64,000 nt of DNA, taken from NCBI GenBank assembly GCA_002368545.1, contig MTSC01000038.1, positions 124,001 through 188,000 on the forward strand. The letters are read 5' to 3'. Made by a program: the position numbers and the translations under genes. The notes beneath the pieces are model-generated. The model saw only the letters and a list, made by a program, of their open reading frames with translations. It was not told the DNA's origin and made no database searches. The DNA comes from Ramichloridium luteum (lineage: Eukaryota; Ascomycota; Dothideomycetes; Mycosphaerellales; Dissoconiaceae). The first letter of the stretch is position 1, and each line of letters opens with the position of its first letter. Of the stretch, positions 1-9,885 are shown one piece after another.

Positions 1-820
1 AAGAGCCCTGCTTCGACAGTTCGGGCAGCGCAGGCACCTCGAGCGGCCAGGCCTGCGCGTCAGTGATATGCCAGTGCAGGCGGTTCATCTTCGTGTAGGC
101 GAGCGCATCGATGGTCTGGTAAAGCTGGGTCATGGGCTTGTAGGTGCGGCTGGTGTCGACATTGAGACCACGCCAGGCGTACACTGGGGCATCCTTGATG
201 GACACAGGCGCGAGCGTTGTGTAGATGCTGCCCTTGTTGGCCGAGGATTGGTAGAAGAGCTGGGTGAAGGTGGTTAAACCGTGAGCGATGCCGATGGAGC
301 TGTTGGCGGTAACGGCGACACTGCCGTCAGTGCCGACGTCGAGCGTGTAGGATTCGTCGACGCTGCCGACATCCGGACGGAGGATATCCGCCGGATCGGC
401 CTTCTGCTGTGACAGCAAGACCTGGGTGATGCTGACGCTGTCGGGACTGAAGGCGGGCTCAAAGTTTGTGTGGCGAGCGTGGAATTGCCATGGCACGAAA
501 GACTTGTGGAAGAGCGTGTCGTAGGTGCGCTCGATGGCCGTCTTCACGATATCGCTGGCGGTGTTGTTACGGGGTGGACCATAGTTCGCGGCGGTGTTCT
601 GTGTCGCGTGAGCCCAATGCCGCACGAGAGACGATACAAGCAAGCTTGCAGCTGTGCTCGTGGATCAGCAACTTACCCTAGGTCCATTGTAGGTGATGCT
701 GACGTTCTTATTGTGCGGGTTGATCCATAGGACACCATCGCCGTTTGTGTAGTGAGACGGGATCGGCCACAGGGCCGAGACGCCAGCGACGAGGAGCGGC
801 GCGACCGCGAAGCTCTTCAT
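1..820 (-). CDS. Beta-N-acetylhexosaminidase (GH20), N-terminal part, cut by window edge
   Basis: Secreted enzyme that removes terminal N-acetylglucosamine, as in chitin turnover. Exon 1 (820-677) encodes a short hydrophobic signal peptide (MKSFAVAPLLVAGVSALW) followed by the N-terminal hexosaminidase motif PIPSHYTNGDGVLWI. A 78-nt intron (676-599, GTAAGT...ACAG) is phase 0. Exon 2 runs from 598 off the left edge and carries the GH20-like domain 2, then the start of the TIM barrel with GLNVDTSRTYKP and MNRLHWHITDAQAWPLEVP, very like fungal NagA-type enzymes. Potential N-glycosylation sites are visible (NVS, NNT, NSS). The catalytic Asp-Glu pair lies outside the window. The ATG at 820 was chosen because it starts the signal peptide. 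Family call is firm; the exact ortholog is not. Confidence 0.93.
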
Positions 821-2396
821 GATGAGAAATGGAAAGGCACTATCGTGTTATGCCGACGCGTTGAAGAACCGAATGGAGTTCGGTTAGCCGGGTGGTGAAA
901 TGTGGTTCCGCGTCGCAGACGGGTTTCACGTTATGAATGTTTGTTGTGGATACAAAGCCGATGGAGGAGAGAGGAGAAGAATATGTGTGACGTCCACGCA
1001 CGCAGCACCAAGTGAATATGCTGTCCCTTTGCAGCCTGAGTCAGGGTTCGACGAGGCAAGAATGCAGGTGGAAGCGGCTGTGATGATTGCAAGGCTATCC
1101 CCGGCGTGTCAGCGCTCTGGAATGTGCAATGCCTTGGTAGGGGATGAATGGGGTCTGGGCGGAGGAGAATATAAGTTACCAGTTATGATCTATTGCTTCA
1201 CGAGCGCACAGCTAAGTTACAAGGAGAGACGCGAGCTTGGCCCCAGTTTCAGCGACCCTGCATTAGAGTGGCACATCAACTTCATCACTTCTGACCCTCC
1301 TGGTCCCCCGGATCGTCTGCGCCGCCACAGGGCGCGAGCCACTCACGCAGCAGGCTTGCACGCGGCTCGCACGCTTAACGTGATTCTGAGAAGCATAAAG
1401 ACAAAGCGGCCAGCCCCCCGCCGATCCCGTCCCGCCACTGCCGTCCATCCTTCACGCGTCTGTGCCGCCGTGCCCGCCAAGGGTTCGCGTCGGCCAACAT
1501 CGATGGAGCCGACAGATGCCGATATACGAGACCTTCTTTGATCCTGAAATCTTACCAGGCCCATGTGCGCAAGACAAAGGGCGGATGTGCCCACGCCTGC
1601 AACACTCTCACAATGCTGCCTGCACTCTTCCGCACAGAGATACGAGGTCAGCTTGAACCTGGAGTGCCTCATGACGCGGCCACGCGCGCCTTCAAAGGTA
1701 GGACAACAGATACGGTGAAACCTCGACAGAAAATGGCAACTTCGGTTCCCGGACAAAGACGATAGACATGCAGACCTTGCCCTCCACGTTGTAATGGAGA
1801 CACCTTCTCGAGGTGGACTATCTGACCCAGCTCGGAGGGCTTCCACCCAAGATCGCGCCAATGTCTTGCCAAGCCTGATGCGTCCTCGCAGCCACGAAGA
1901 TCGCACGCCCGCAATCAACAGATTAGATTGGATGATATTTGCAGTGAAAGGGTAATCTGAGCCACGCGATGCATCTTCTCCTGTGCCTTGTGCACATCCA
2001 GTAAGTGAACAAAAGTCTTCGGAATGTGCTATCAGTCTGCTGGTGTACATGAACGATTATGTGGCAACGCCTCACATCGATATATCGGGTGGCTGGGCGA
2101 CACAAGGTTCGGCATATATTGGCATGGTCATCGGCAGGAGCAGCACTGCAACCACGATATTAGTCAAAACTACGGCTGTACAAAATCTAGCAGCAGTCGC
2201 CTAAACCAGCGTGGTCAAGACGGTTACTTTCTCCGTTGGAAGTTCGGCGGCCATCATAGCTGGGCAGACCAGCAGGTAGGATCTCGAGTGTAAAGACGCT
2301 GCCATGAGAAAACAATCATAAAGGTGCTTGTTTCTTGAGAGATCTCGCACTCAGCCCAGCGTGGGAACGCCCGCATCGCTCAACAATCTACAGACA

Positions 2397-2486
2397 GAAC
2401 TTGTAGCGCATGATATGATATCTCCAGAAGTTGCAGCGCGCGACACAACATCACCAAAACTTGCACCGCGCGACATCACATCACCA
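2397..2486 (+). repeat. 30-bp tandem repeat, three imperfect copies
   Basis: Copies are at 2397-2426, 2427-2456 and 2457-2486. Each follows the pattern (g/a)aa(c/g)ttg.agcg followed by a 'tcacca'-like end. Because the unit is divisible by three, one plus-strand frame reads as decapeptides ELVAHDMISP, EVAARDTTSP and KLAPRDITSP. The differences between copies suggest an old duplication. Confidence 0.8.
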
Positions 2487-2818
2487 AATCCGCAATCCGG
2501 AACACGCTTGCGACGCGCAGCTCAAACCCCTCAGAAAATGTAGCGAAGCCTGTAGCGCTCGACAAAGTGTTGGTAGTTATTCCAGCACCCAATCCCCTCA
2601 CTACGCTTGCCCATCTGCCAGCAGAAGTTCTGCTCTGCATTGCGGGCCACCTTGACGTTTGTCGACGTCGTCTGTCTCTCCACGTGAAATCGTCTTCCAC
2701 AACACAAAATGAGCCAGGACTATCTGAAGCCGTTCAGATTCAATCGCAGATCCGAGCATTGTCTACAGCAGCGGCAGGGTTTGCTTCTGCGCATCTGTCG
2801 AGACGATGGCCGCCATAA
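2414..2818 (+). pseudogene. F-box-like protein remnant
   Basis: A plus-strand frame open from 2414 to the stop at 2818 contains LAHLPAEVLLCIAGHLDV, which looks like the start of an F-box (LPxEhLxxIhxxLD), and further on IRALSTAAAGFASAHLSRRW, which resembles the following F-box helix. There is no ATG in this frame, and the upstream decapeptide-coding frame is a different one that stops at 2543. Either an indel broke the gene or a splice joins the two frames. F-box proteins recruit substrates to SCF ubiquitin ligases and decay quickly in fungal genomes. The domain call rests on about 20 residues and could be chance. Confidence 0.35.
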
Positions 2819-3611
2819 TTTCTCTTTCGCCTTTCGGTCCAATCCATGGGGCGGATGTCAGCCTCATGACATTCAACATAACGTCGTCGAGATGCACCAT
2901 CGTCGTCTCAGGCATCGTTGACTTGTTTTCGACCACATCAAATTCGACATGGCTCGACAGCGTCGTGGTACCAAACATGGGCATGCACAAAACATCCTTT
3001 GCGCCAAGGTGATTCACAATCCCGAAAGGAGCAAAGATATTACAACTCTGTTGTCCATTGAGCATGCTATCGTAGATGATGGATCCGCATTGTACGTGCA
3101 GAATGTGTGAATATGACAGATTCGATCAACGATAAAATTCAGGTCCACAGATCAACGCACTGCAAATTCATCGTGGAGACTATAGCACGTTCATTGTACA
3201 GACTGGAGTTGATCGCCCAGCTTGGTTGATGCTCGTCGCTACGTGCCCTCGTTTGTCGTCGTTAACGTCAAGAAATTCAGGTGCATTCCGCACCCGAATC
3301 CATCCGTCGAACAGATGTAAGTAGAAATCAGATCGACTTTATACAACCATGTTTGCCGTGACTTGTGCAGGGCATTGGAGGATAATGTATGAGAGTAGCT
3401 CGCGTTTATGCCTGAGGCAAACACGACCGCGAAAGCGAGCACGACACGAAAGCGAGCACGACAATGTAATGGTCTATCTTATATTATCTGCCATGAATGA
3501 AGTACTCACTTAGTGCACCCACGCCGTAGATTCTCCCTTCGATTCTGGTGATTTCCTCTTGGATTCTTGTTTTCACAACCCTACCGTTCCTATTCACCAC
3601 ATTTTGCACAA

Positions 3612-4745
3612 ATGACCATGGGAGCCGTCCAACGCAACCCCAAGGACTCGATGAAGTCGACCTGGCGGCAGGACGCCTCGCGGCAGTCCTGGGGCCCCGT
3701 GCACTACATCCTCTGGATCCTCGACGTCTTCCACGACCGGCTGGACCAGCCGGTGCCCGTGTTCGCCAAGACGGACCCGGTTCCCTATGTGTCGCAGTGG
3801 AGCTGCCACTTGTACATCCTCGCGCACGCGACCTACCCGATGCTGCTGCACCGCGCACTCGTGTGGTACCGCGGCGGCGCGCCGTTGCCGTTGCTCGCTG
3901 TGTTCGGTTTGTATGCACTCTGCATGCAGGCGAATTCAATCCATGAGGTGCATATTCTGCGGCGGATCGGGTATAAGGTCGGATACTTGGATGGCGATAA
4001 GCATGCGCGCGACCAGGTGCCGGATGTCGGAGTAGCGAAGGCGTTCAACAGCCTGCAGCTGACGCTGATCGCGCGACCCATGCTGGCGACTTTTCTGGCA
4101 TACAATCCGAAGCAGGCGCCGACGCCGAGTCTCAGCTGGTGGTTGCCGGTCGAACTGGGCCTGTACAGCGTGAGTCGTTCCACTTGAGATCTTCGTCTCC
4201 TTACCTAACTCATTCCGTCTCTGCTGACACTACCTTCGCAGGTCGTCCTCGATTTCTTCTTCTACATCTACCACCGCATCTGTCACGAATCGGACTTCTT
4301 CTGGCGCTTCCACCGCACACACCACCTGACCAAACACCCAAACCCCTTGCTCTCATCATACGCCGACTTCGAGCAGGAGTTCCTCGAGATCGCGCTGATC
4401 CCGGTGCTGACGTGGTCTTTCCTGCGACTCTGCGGCTTTCCGATGGGCTTCTACGACTGGTGGATCTGCCACCAGTACCTCATCTTCACCGAGGCCTTCG
4501 GGCACAGCGGCCTGCGCGTGTACACCGTCTCCACGGGCGTGCTGCCCTGGTGGCATCACCTCACCAACACCGAGCTGACGGGCGAGGACCACGACCTCCA
4601 CCATCGCAACGGCTGGCGCAGCAGCTATAACTATGGCAAGCAGACCCGGCTGTGGGATCGCATGTTCGGGACTTGTGCGCCGCGCGTGGAGGCCGGCCAG
4701 ACGAATGTGGATTGGAATCGGCCGGTGCATATGCCGCTGTTCTAG
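3612..4745 (+). CDS. Fatty acid hydroxylase / sterol desaturase superfamily protein
   Basis: A 353-aa membrane di-iron oxidoreductase of the ERG3/SUR2-like superfamily. Exon 1 is 3612-4169 and exon 2 is 4242-4745, joined in phase 0 across a 72-nt intron (GTGAGT, branch GCTGAC, TTCGCAG). The histidine clusters expected for the di-iron centre are present in order: H197-RIC-H201, H210-RT-HH214 and H303-DL-HH307, followed by NGWRSSYNYGKQTRLWDRMFGT, which matches the usual C-terminal end. Hydrophobic stretches flank these boxes. The ATG at 3612 is followed by a second in-frame ATG at 3618 with a better context (ACCATGG); either may be used. The substrate (sterol, sphingoid base or fatty acid) cannot be told from sequence. 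Good intron and no breaks. Confidence 0.9.
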
Positions 4746-6227
4746 ACTCTGAGGGACATGATGGTGAGCTTTTCTCACTTAGAATTGGACGGTAAATTTG
4801 ATGTTGTCGAAGATACCCATGTTATTAGAGTAGATAGTGTAGAGAATCCCCACATCGGATCCTAGACCAGACTTGAGCGCAGCATGAAACAATATATGGT
4901 ACACCCGAGAGCGATGCACGTGAAAACAGCGTCCGTCAAAGATTGGGTGATGTCTTTCGAACTTGCATGGATGCATGCAGGTGGTGGTGGGTAGGCACAA
5001 GCTCTATCGCCTGCCCTCCCGATGGGACGGGACGGGAGTTTCAGTATCTGCTGAGTCATACTCAGACGGTCAGGATCACGTGTGTACATCACGTGCGTTT
5101 GCTGTCAGAGCACCCATACAAAACACACAGTACCTGTGCGTACAGAGATCGCACGACCGGGTAGAAGATGCGGGCTGCATTCAGTGACTCGTTCGACCTC
5201 CACATGGCATGTAAACGCAAACGGATCGGCCGGCATCGCTCGCCGGGTTGACAGTTGCCTCTCCTCGTGCAAGGGCCTAGCGCCGCCTAACTCACATTGG
5301 CGCCGGCCGCGTGTTTCTTTGTGGGCGGACATGGAAAGAGGTTAATCCTGGACAGGGGTTGACATATGGCTATAGGGATGTTTTCTCGAATGTTTGTCAT
5401 GTTCATCATTGGCCGTATCTGTGGTGTCTGTGGTTGTCTCCGGTCGTATCTTGCCCATCGCACCGGGTAGCTGGAGCTGTTGAGAGCAGATGGCGCACGG
5501 TCCACGGGGGCTGAGGGCAGCGCTCGAATCCGGCTTGTCCCAGTGAGCGTCAAGTTTCTTGCGCTTGTTTGCTCCCCCATTTGTGCCTTACGCTGGCAAA
5601 GGAGCAAGCAGCAGCAGCAGCACCGCACAACGCGTCCAGACTCGCCTCGCGCATCATCACGTCTCCTCTCTTGTTATTTGCTCCCCACCCGGACCGGCAC
5701 TCCGGCCCGAAGCGCTTCACACCGTGATTCGCTCCTGCCTCTGTTGCGACGCCCTCTCGCAACAGGCGAGCGTCGCGTGGCACCCACCACCACCACGCAC
5801 ACATTGCACCACGCACACCCAGGCACGCGCGCGCACCCGAAACCCTCATCATCTCCCATCGACCGCAGCATCGCGAGATCACGGGAGAGCAGGTACGTTG
5901 GTCCTCGTCGTTATCGTCCTCGCGCCTTCCTTTCCCTTCCTTGTCACCACCATCCTTCCCACCACCCTCACCATCACCACAACCATCACCACCACGGCCC
6001 TTGCTTGTCGCGGTCGCGATCGGTGACCCACACGCTCCGACATGCGGCTCTCACCTCTTCCATCATCATCGCAATGGCTCCGTTGATGAGTTCCGATGGC
6101 GCGCTCAAGGCTGACGATGACTGCGGCAACACAGCGCCGACCGACAATTGCATGGTGGCCGAACCACGCCGATCACGCCTCCCCTTCCGCCACACCCTGA
6201 CTCTCCTCTAGCCGCCATCGCGTGCCC
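4746..6227. other. Intergenic region and long C-rich leader of SNF5
   Basis: The left part is the 3' side of the hydroxylase gene. Around 5077-5096 two CACGTG-like sequences lie close together (tcacgtgtgtacatcacgtg). From about 5590 to 6060 the plus strand becomes rich in C, CAG and CAC runs, typical of a fungal promoter or leader. A possible upstream ORF sits at the end (listed separately). No other gene is supported. Confidence 0.6.
6074..6211 (+). promoter_or_regulatory. Possible uORF in the SNF5 leader
   Basis: An ATG at 6074 opens a 45-codon frame whose stop ends at 6211, 16 nt before the SNF5 ATG at 6228 and in a different frame. Its context (gcaATGg) is fair. If transcription starts upstream of 6074, ribosomes would meet this ORF first, so it could lower Snf5 translation. 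The transcription start is not known, so this is an inference. Confidence 0.35.
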
Positions 6228-8705
6228 ATGTCCACTCCGCAGCTGGCGGGCCACGAGTGGTCCCATCTTCCCATCGATCAGACCGGCGGCGCTGTGCGTG
6301 GTCCCGACAGCGACTTCTCTCACTCCGCCGACGGCCCCGGCCGGGATGCTATTCGCGAAGGCAAACAAAAAGCCAAAGAGACCATGGCCGCTGCCGGCTT
6401 CGATGCCAGCGCGTCACCAGCTACGACGCGACCGCATTCCACCACACCTAATGGCTTCGCACATCCCAATGGGACGCCGACCTTGAGCCGGAAACGCTCG
6501 CGCGATGGCACCCAGTTGCCCGTCAGCGCGCCCTCCGCCGGCTCCAACGATGGCGACGCGCCCCGGCTACCACACGACCAGCTCATTCTCGATCGGTACA
6601 TCCAACGCGACCTCCTTGCCGCCGCAGCATACAATGACCAGGCCGAGCGGTCGCGCGCTACGATAATGGCAATGGAGCAGCGCAAAGCGCGGTCCACGAT
6701 GGAGATGGAAGAAAGGCGGCGCAGATTAACACACCACCCTCCGCCGATCTTCTACGCGAAAGACCGCGCGCCGCCGAATAAGCGTCGACCGCGCGAGCTG
6801 CAAATAAAGCGCAAGGACAACCAGATGCAGGCAGAACAGCATGAGGAATTGGTCCCCGTGCGCCTCGATCTGGAGCTGGACAAGCTGCGGCTACGCGACA
6901 CGTTCACCTGGAATCTCCACGAGAAGCTCATATCGCCGGACCAGTTCATTGATTATCTGCTTGAGGATTTGCGCGTGCCCACGGAAAACCTCGCAGAAGT
7001 AGGTCGGCATGTTCGCGCGGAGATGTACGATCAGATTCACAATTACTTCCCGCATATCGTGGTCGAGGATGGCCCACTCGAGCCTGGTCGGCCATACTTC
7101 GAGCACAAGGACGATGAGATGCGAATTCAGATCAAGCTGAACATCACGATCGGTCGTATTACCCTGATCGACCAATTCGAGTGGGACATTAACAATCCGG
7201 AAAATTCGCCCGAGGATTTTGCTCGGTCGATGGCCGGCGAGAATGCGCTTAGTGGCGAGTTTACGACCGCGATCGCGCATGCAATCCGAGAACAGAGCCA
7301 GCTCTACACGAAGAGCCTGTACCTCACGAATCACCCCTTCGATGGCCGACCCGTCGAAGACTCCGAACTTCGCGATGCATTCCTCCCGGCTCCTCTACAT
7401 TCCGCTTTCCGCCCGTCGCAGACGCAAAAGGACTTCACACCGTACATGTACGAAATGAGCGAAGCGGAACTCGACCGTACGGAGCACTCGATGTTGCGCG
7501 AGCACCGTGCGAACAAGCGCCAGCTAAACCGACGCGGCGGACCCGCCCTGCCCGACCTCAAGGACCGCCAACGCACCGTGCGGTCTCTACTCGTGCACTC
7601 CGTCATCCCAGGTGGCGTCGACTCCTTCGACACCACGGGCATTCTCAAGGCGCGCCGCAGCAATCGGTCGCGCCCGCGCGGCGCTGCCCGCGCAGATGGC
7701 GGGCTCGATTCGGACGACGATGACGATGATTCCGACTCTGGTCCGGATTCCCCTGCGCCCTCGATGTCCCTGGGTGCCGGCACGGGCGGCACCGCCCGCA
7801 CACGCGGCATGCGCGGTGCGGCCGCCGCTGCCCAGGCCTCGATGCGTGCTGGCTTCGGCCGCTCCCAAACACCCGACGGCGTGGGCACCCCCGGCGCACA
7901 CGACGTCGCCACCCCTGCCCAGACCTCGCGCAGCGCGCGCCGGAGCATGCTCCGCGAGGAGAGTGTCGCCCAGGTCTCGGCGGACGATGGAGCCGACTCG
8001 CTCATCGTCCGGCTCAAGTGGCATAACAAGGCCAAGTTCCGGGCGTGGGTCGAGGCAGCGCGGTCTAAGAAGCGTGCCGCCGAGTACCCGCTCTCCGGTT
8101 ACGCGTCACAGCCGCCGGCGGCGGCAGCAGCAGCAGCAGCAGCTGTCGGCACGCCGGTCAAGTCGGGCACACCGGTGCCTGCTGCGAGGAATGATGGCGC
8201 TGCTGCTGCAGGTAACGCGGCATCCGCTGCTTCGGCCGGGAAGAAGGTCTGGGCGGATCCGCCGCAGTACGATGAGCGCGGCGCGATCGAGATTGACGTG
8301 TGGCCGGCCGGCGATGCGGAGGCGGTAAGTTTCAACACACTCCCACTAAACATTGTCCCCGTCCCCCGCTAATTCAGCATGTCCCTACAGCCCCCGCCCC
8401 CCTCCTGGCTCCTCGCCGATCTCGCCACCTTGCGGAAGAACGCGCCGGACGATGACTTCTCCGCCTACATGCGGCCCTACGCGGTCTCCACCGCGACGAA
8501 CCAAGTCGCGCCCTCGAACCGGCTCACCCCCGGCGACAACGCCCCTGCGGGCGTCAAATTCCAGTACCAGCCCCGCCTGCGGTGTAATGATTGCACGGGC
8601 AAGTGGTATAATGTGCGGCGCGGGCGCGTCGTGGAGGACTTTGAGGTGCATTTACGGAATCGCGTGCATGTGGAGAACGTGAGGAAGAGGGTTGGTGGAG
8701 AGTAG
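6228..8705 (+). CDS. SNF5: SWI/SNF chromatin-remodelling complex subunit Snf5
   Basis: An 803-aa SNF5/SMARCB1/INI1 family protein, a core nuclear subunit of the SWI/SNF (or RSC, as Sfh1) ATP-dependent nucleosome remodeller. Exon 1 is 6228-8324 and exon 2 is 8391-8705, phase 0, with intron GTAAGT...CTACAG. An earlier AG at 8376-8377 would break the frame. A disordered N-terminus is followed from about residue 207 by repeat 1 (VPVRLDLELDKLRLRDTFTW...) and from about 299 by repeat 2 (QIKLNITIGRITLIDQFEWD), the hallmark tandem repeats. An acidic run (DSDDDDDDSD), alanine runs and a C-terminal CNDC (C764, C767) motif follow. The conserved C-terminal segment with FEVHLRNRVH matches filamentous-fungal Snf5. 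Snf5 versus Sfh1 was judged by length and the C-terminus. The ATG at 6228 is the first in this frame after an upstream stop. Confidence 0.93.
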
Positions 8706-9885
8706 AGGTGGAGAGAGCTGGGATGGTTGCGTCGTTCTTCTCGTGTGTGATTGTTGTTGTTGTCGTTGTGTCATATGTACGAACAGAAGTAAAAGATGAA
8801 TAGTGAAAGAAGAGGAAGAATTGGAAGATGAAAAGCAGAGAGAGATCAATGTGCGAATAGGAACGTCTTTTGTCGTGTCATTCCGCCGCATGTTGATATC
8901 CTGTCGTGGAGCAGGATGGTTCCGTCACACACCAACACGTACATGCGATGGGGGAAGAATTGATCGAAAATGTCTCTCGATTTGGATCGTATGTGTGCCA
9001 ATCCGATCATCAAGTCTACATCTCAGTGTTCCAAATGATTCCTGAACCATCAAGCCCGCCCGACATTGCCAGCCCAGGCCGACAAGAACCAGGCAGAGCT
9101 CAACGAGCAGAATGAGCGATTCTGGGAGAGAAATGCAAAGCTCCCCTTTGATCCCCTTGACCACCTAGCTGGTGATCCATGCTTCCTTCCCCTCTCCAAC
9201 CACTTCCATCTGACGCGTCGCGCCCGCTTCCATCCCCTCAACGACCGTGTAGTACCAAAATGCAAATGCTAGCCGGGCCAATGACGCGACCGGTTGGGTG
9301 CAGAAATAAGAAGGAAAAAGGAACGGCCGTCTCTCTCTGACTCTCGCTCGCTCATTCGCTTCTGGAAGGATGCCGAGCAAGCAATCGAGTTCGTCGTATG
9401 TGTATATTAGAAAACGAGTAGCATGTAATCGACGCACCCACGCTAATATCTCTCCGGAGGGGAGTAGAACTTCGGTGGCGGTCTGGGAAGAGATGAAGAA
9501 GTGATGGCTTATTTTCTCCGATCTGATAGGCCTGCAGCGAGTGAGTTGTCGTCGACGAGCTGGCAGGACTGTTACGCAGGCTGGTGTGGATCAATGACAG
9601 ACGCTCATCTCCGTGCATACCCAGAGCGGGTGGAAGTCGAATATCGCATGCCGGAGCAGTTTCAGATTAGAATATGGCGTGCAATACTGCAGTCAGGCGC
9701 GACAGCAGGAGTATAAGCTTTGCAGGATAAGTTCCGGTGAGTAGCATGTTGTGATGGCCATACTGCCGAAATGTGTCCCAAGAAGGTGTGATGGGTTGTG
9801 TGCTGGTAGTGGTCACGTCGAAGTCCCAGGGCTCTCGACATGTCGAAACCAAGTAGATTGCAGCAATTGAAATCGCACGGAAACC
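8706..9885. other. Intergenic region between convergent SNF5 and RCO1-like genes
   Basis: This is shared 3' space of two genes that point at each other. The sequence after 8706 is rich in T/G then A/G, as expected of a 3' UTR. Short open frames on both strands (e.g. 9066-9272 plus, 9165-9437 minus) lack an ATG at their start or any recognisable motif. No gene is supported. Confidence 0.55.

Larger units (their letters stand above)
821..3611. other. Intergenic region between the hexosaminidase and hydroxylase genes
   Basis: This stretch is the promoter of the minus-strand hexosaminidase on its left and of the plus-strand hydroxylase on its right. It contains a 30-bp tandem repeat and an F-box-like remnant (listed separately). 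Other open frames here, including a 213-codon one at 900-1541, show no recognisable domain, and several overlap on both strands. Confidence 0.6.

Noticed and set aside
900..1541. 213-codon plus frame next to the hexosaminidase promoter
   Set aside because: ATG-initiated but with irregular composition, overlapping minus frames of similar length, and no recognisable motif.
7331..8035. Long minus-strand frames inside SNF5
   Set aside because: Mirror frames of GC-rich, codon-biased SNF5 exon 1; the plus strand has clear domains.
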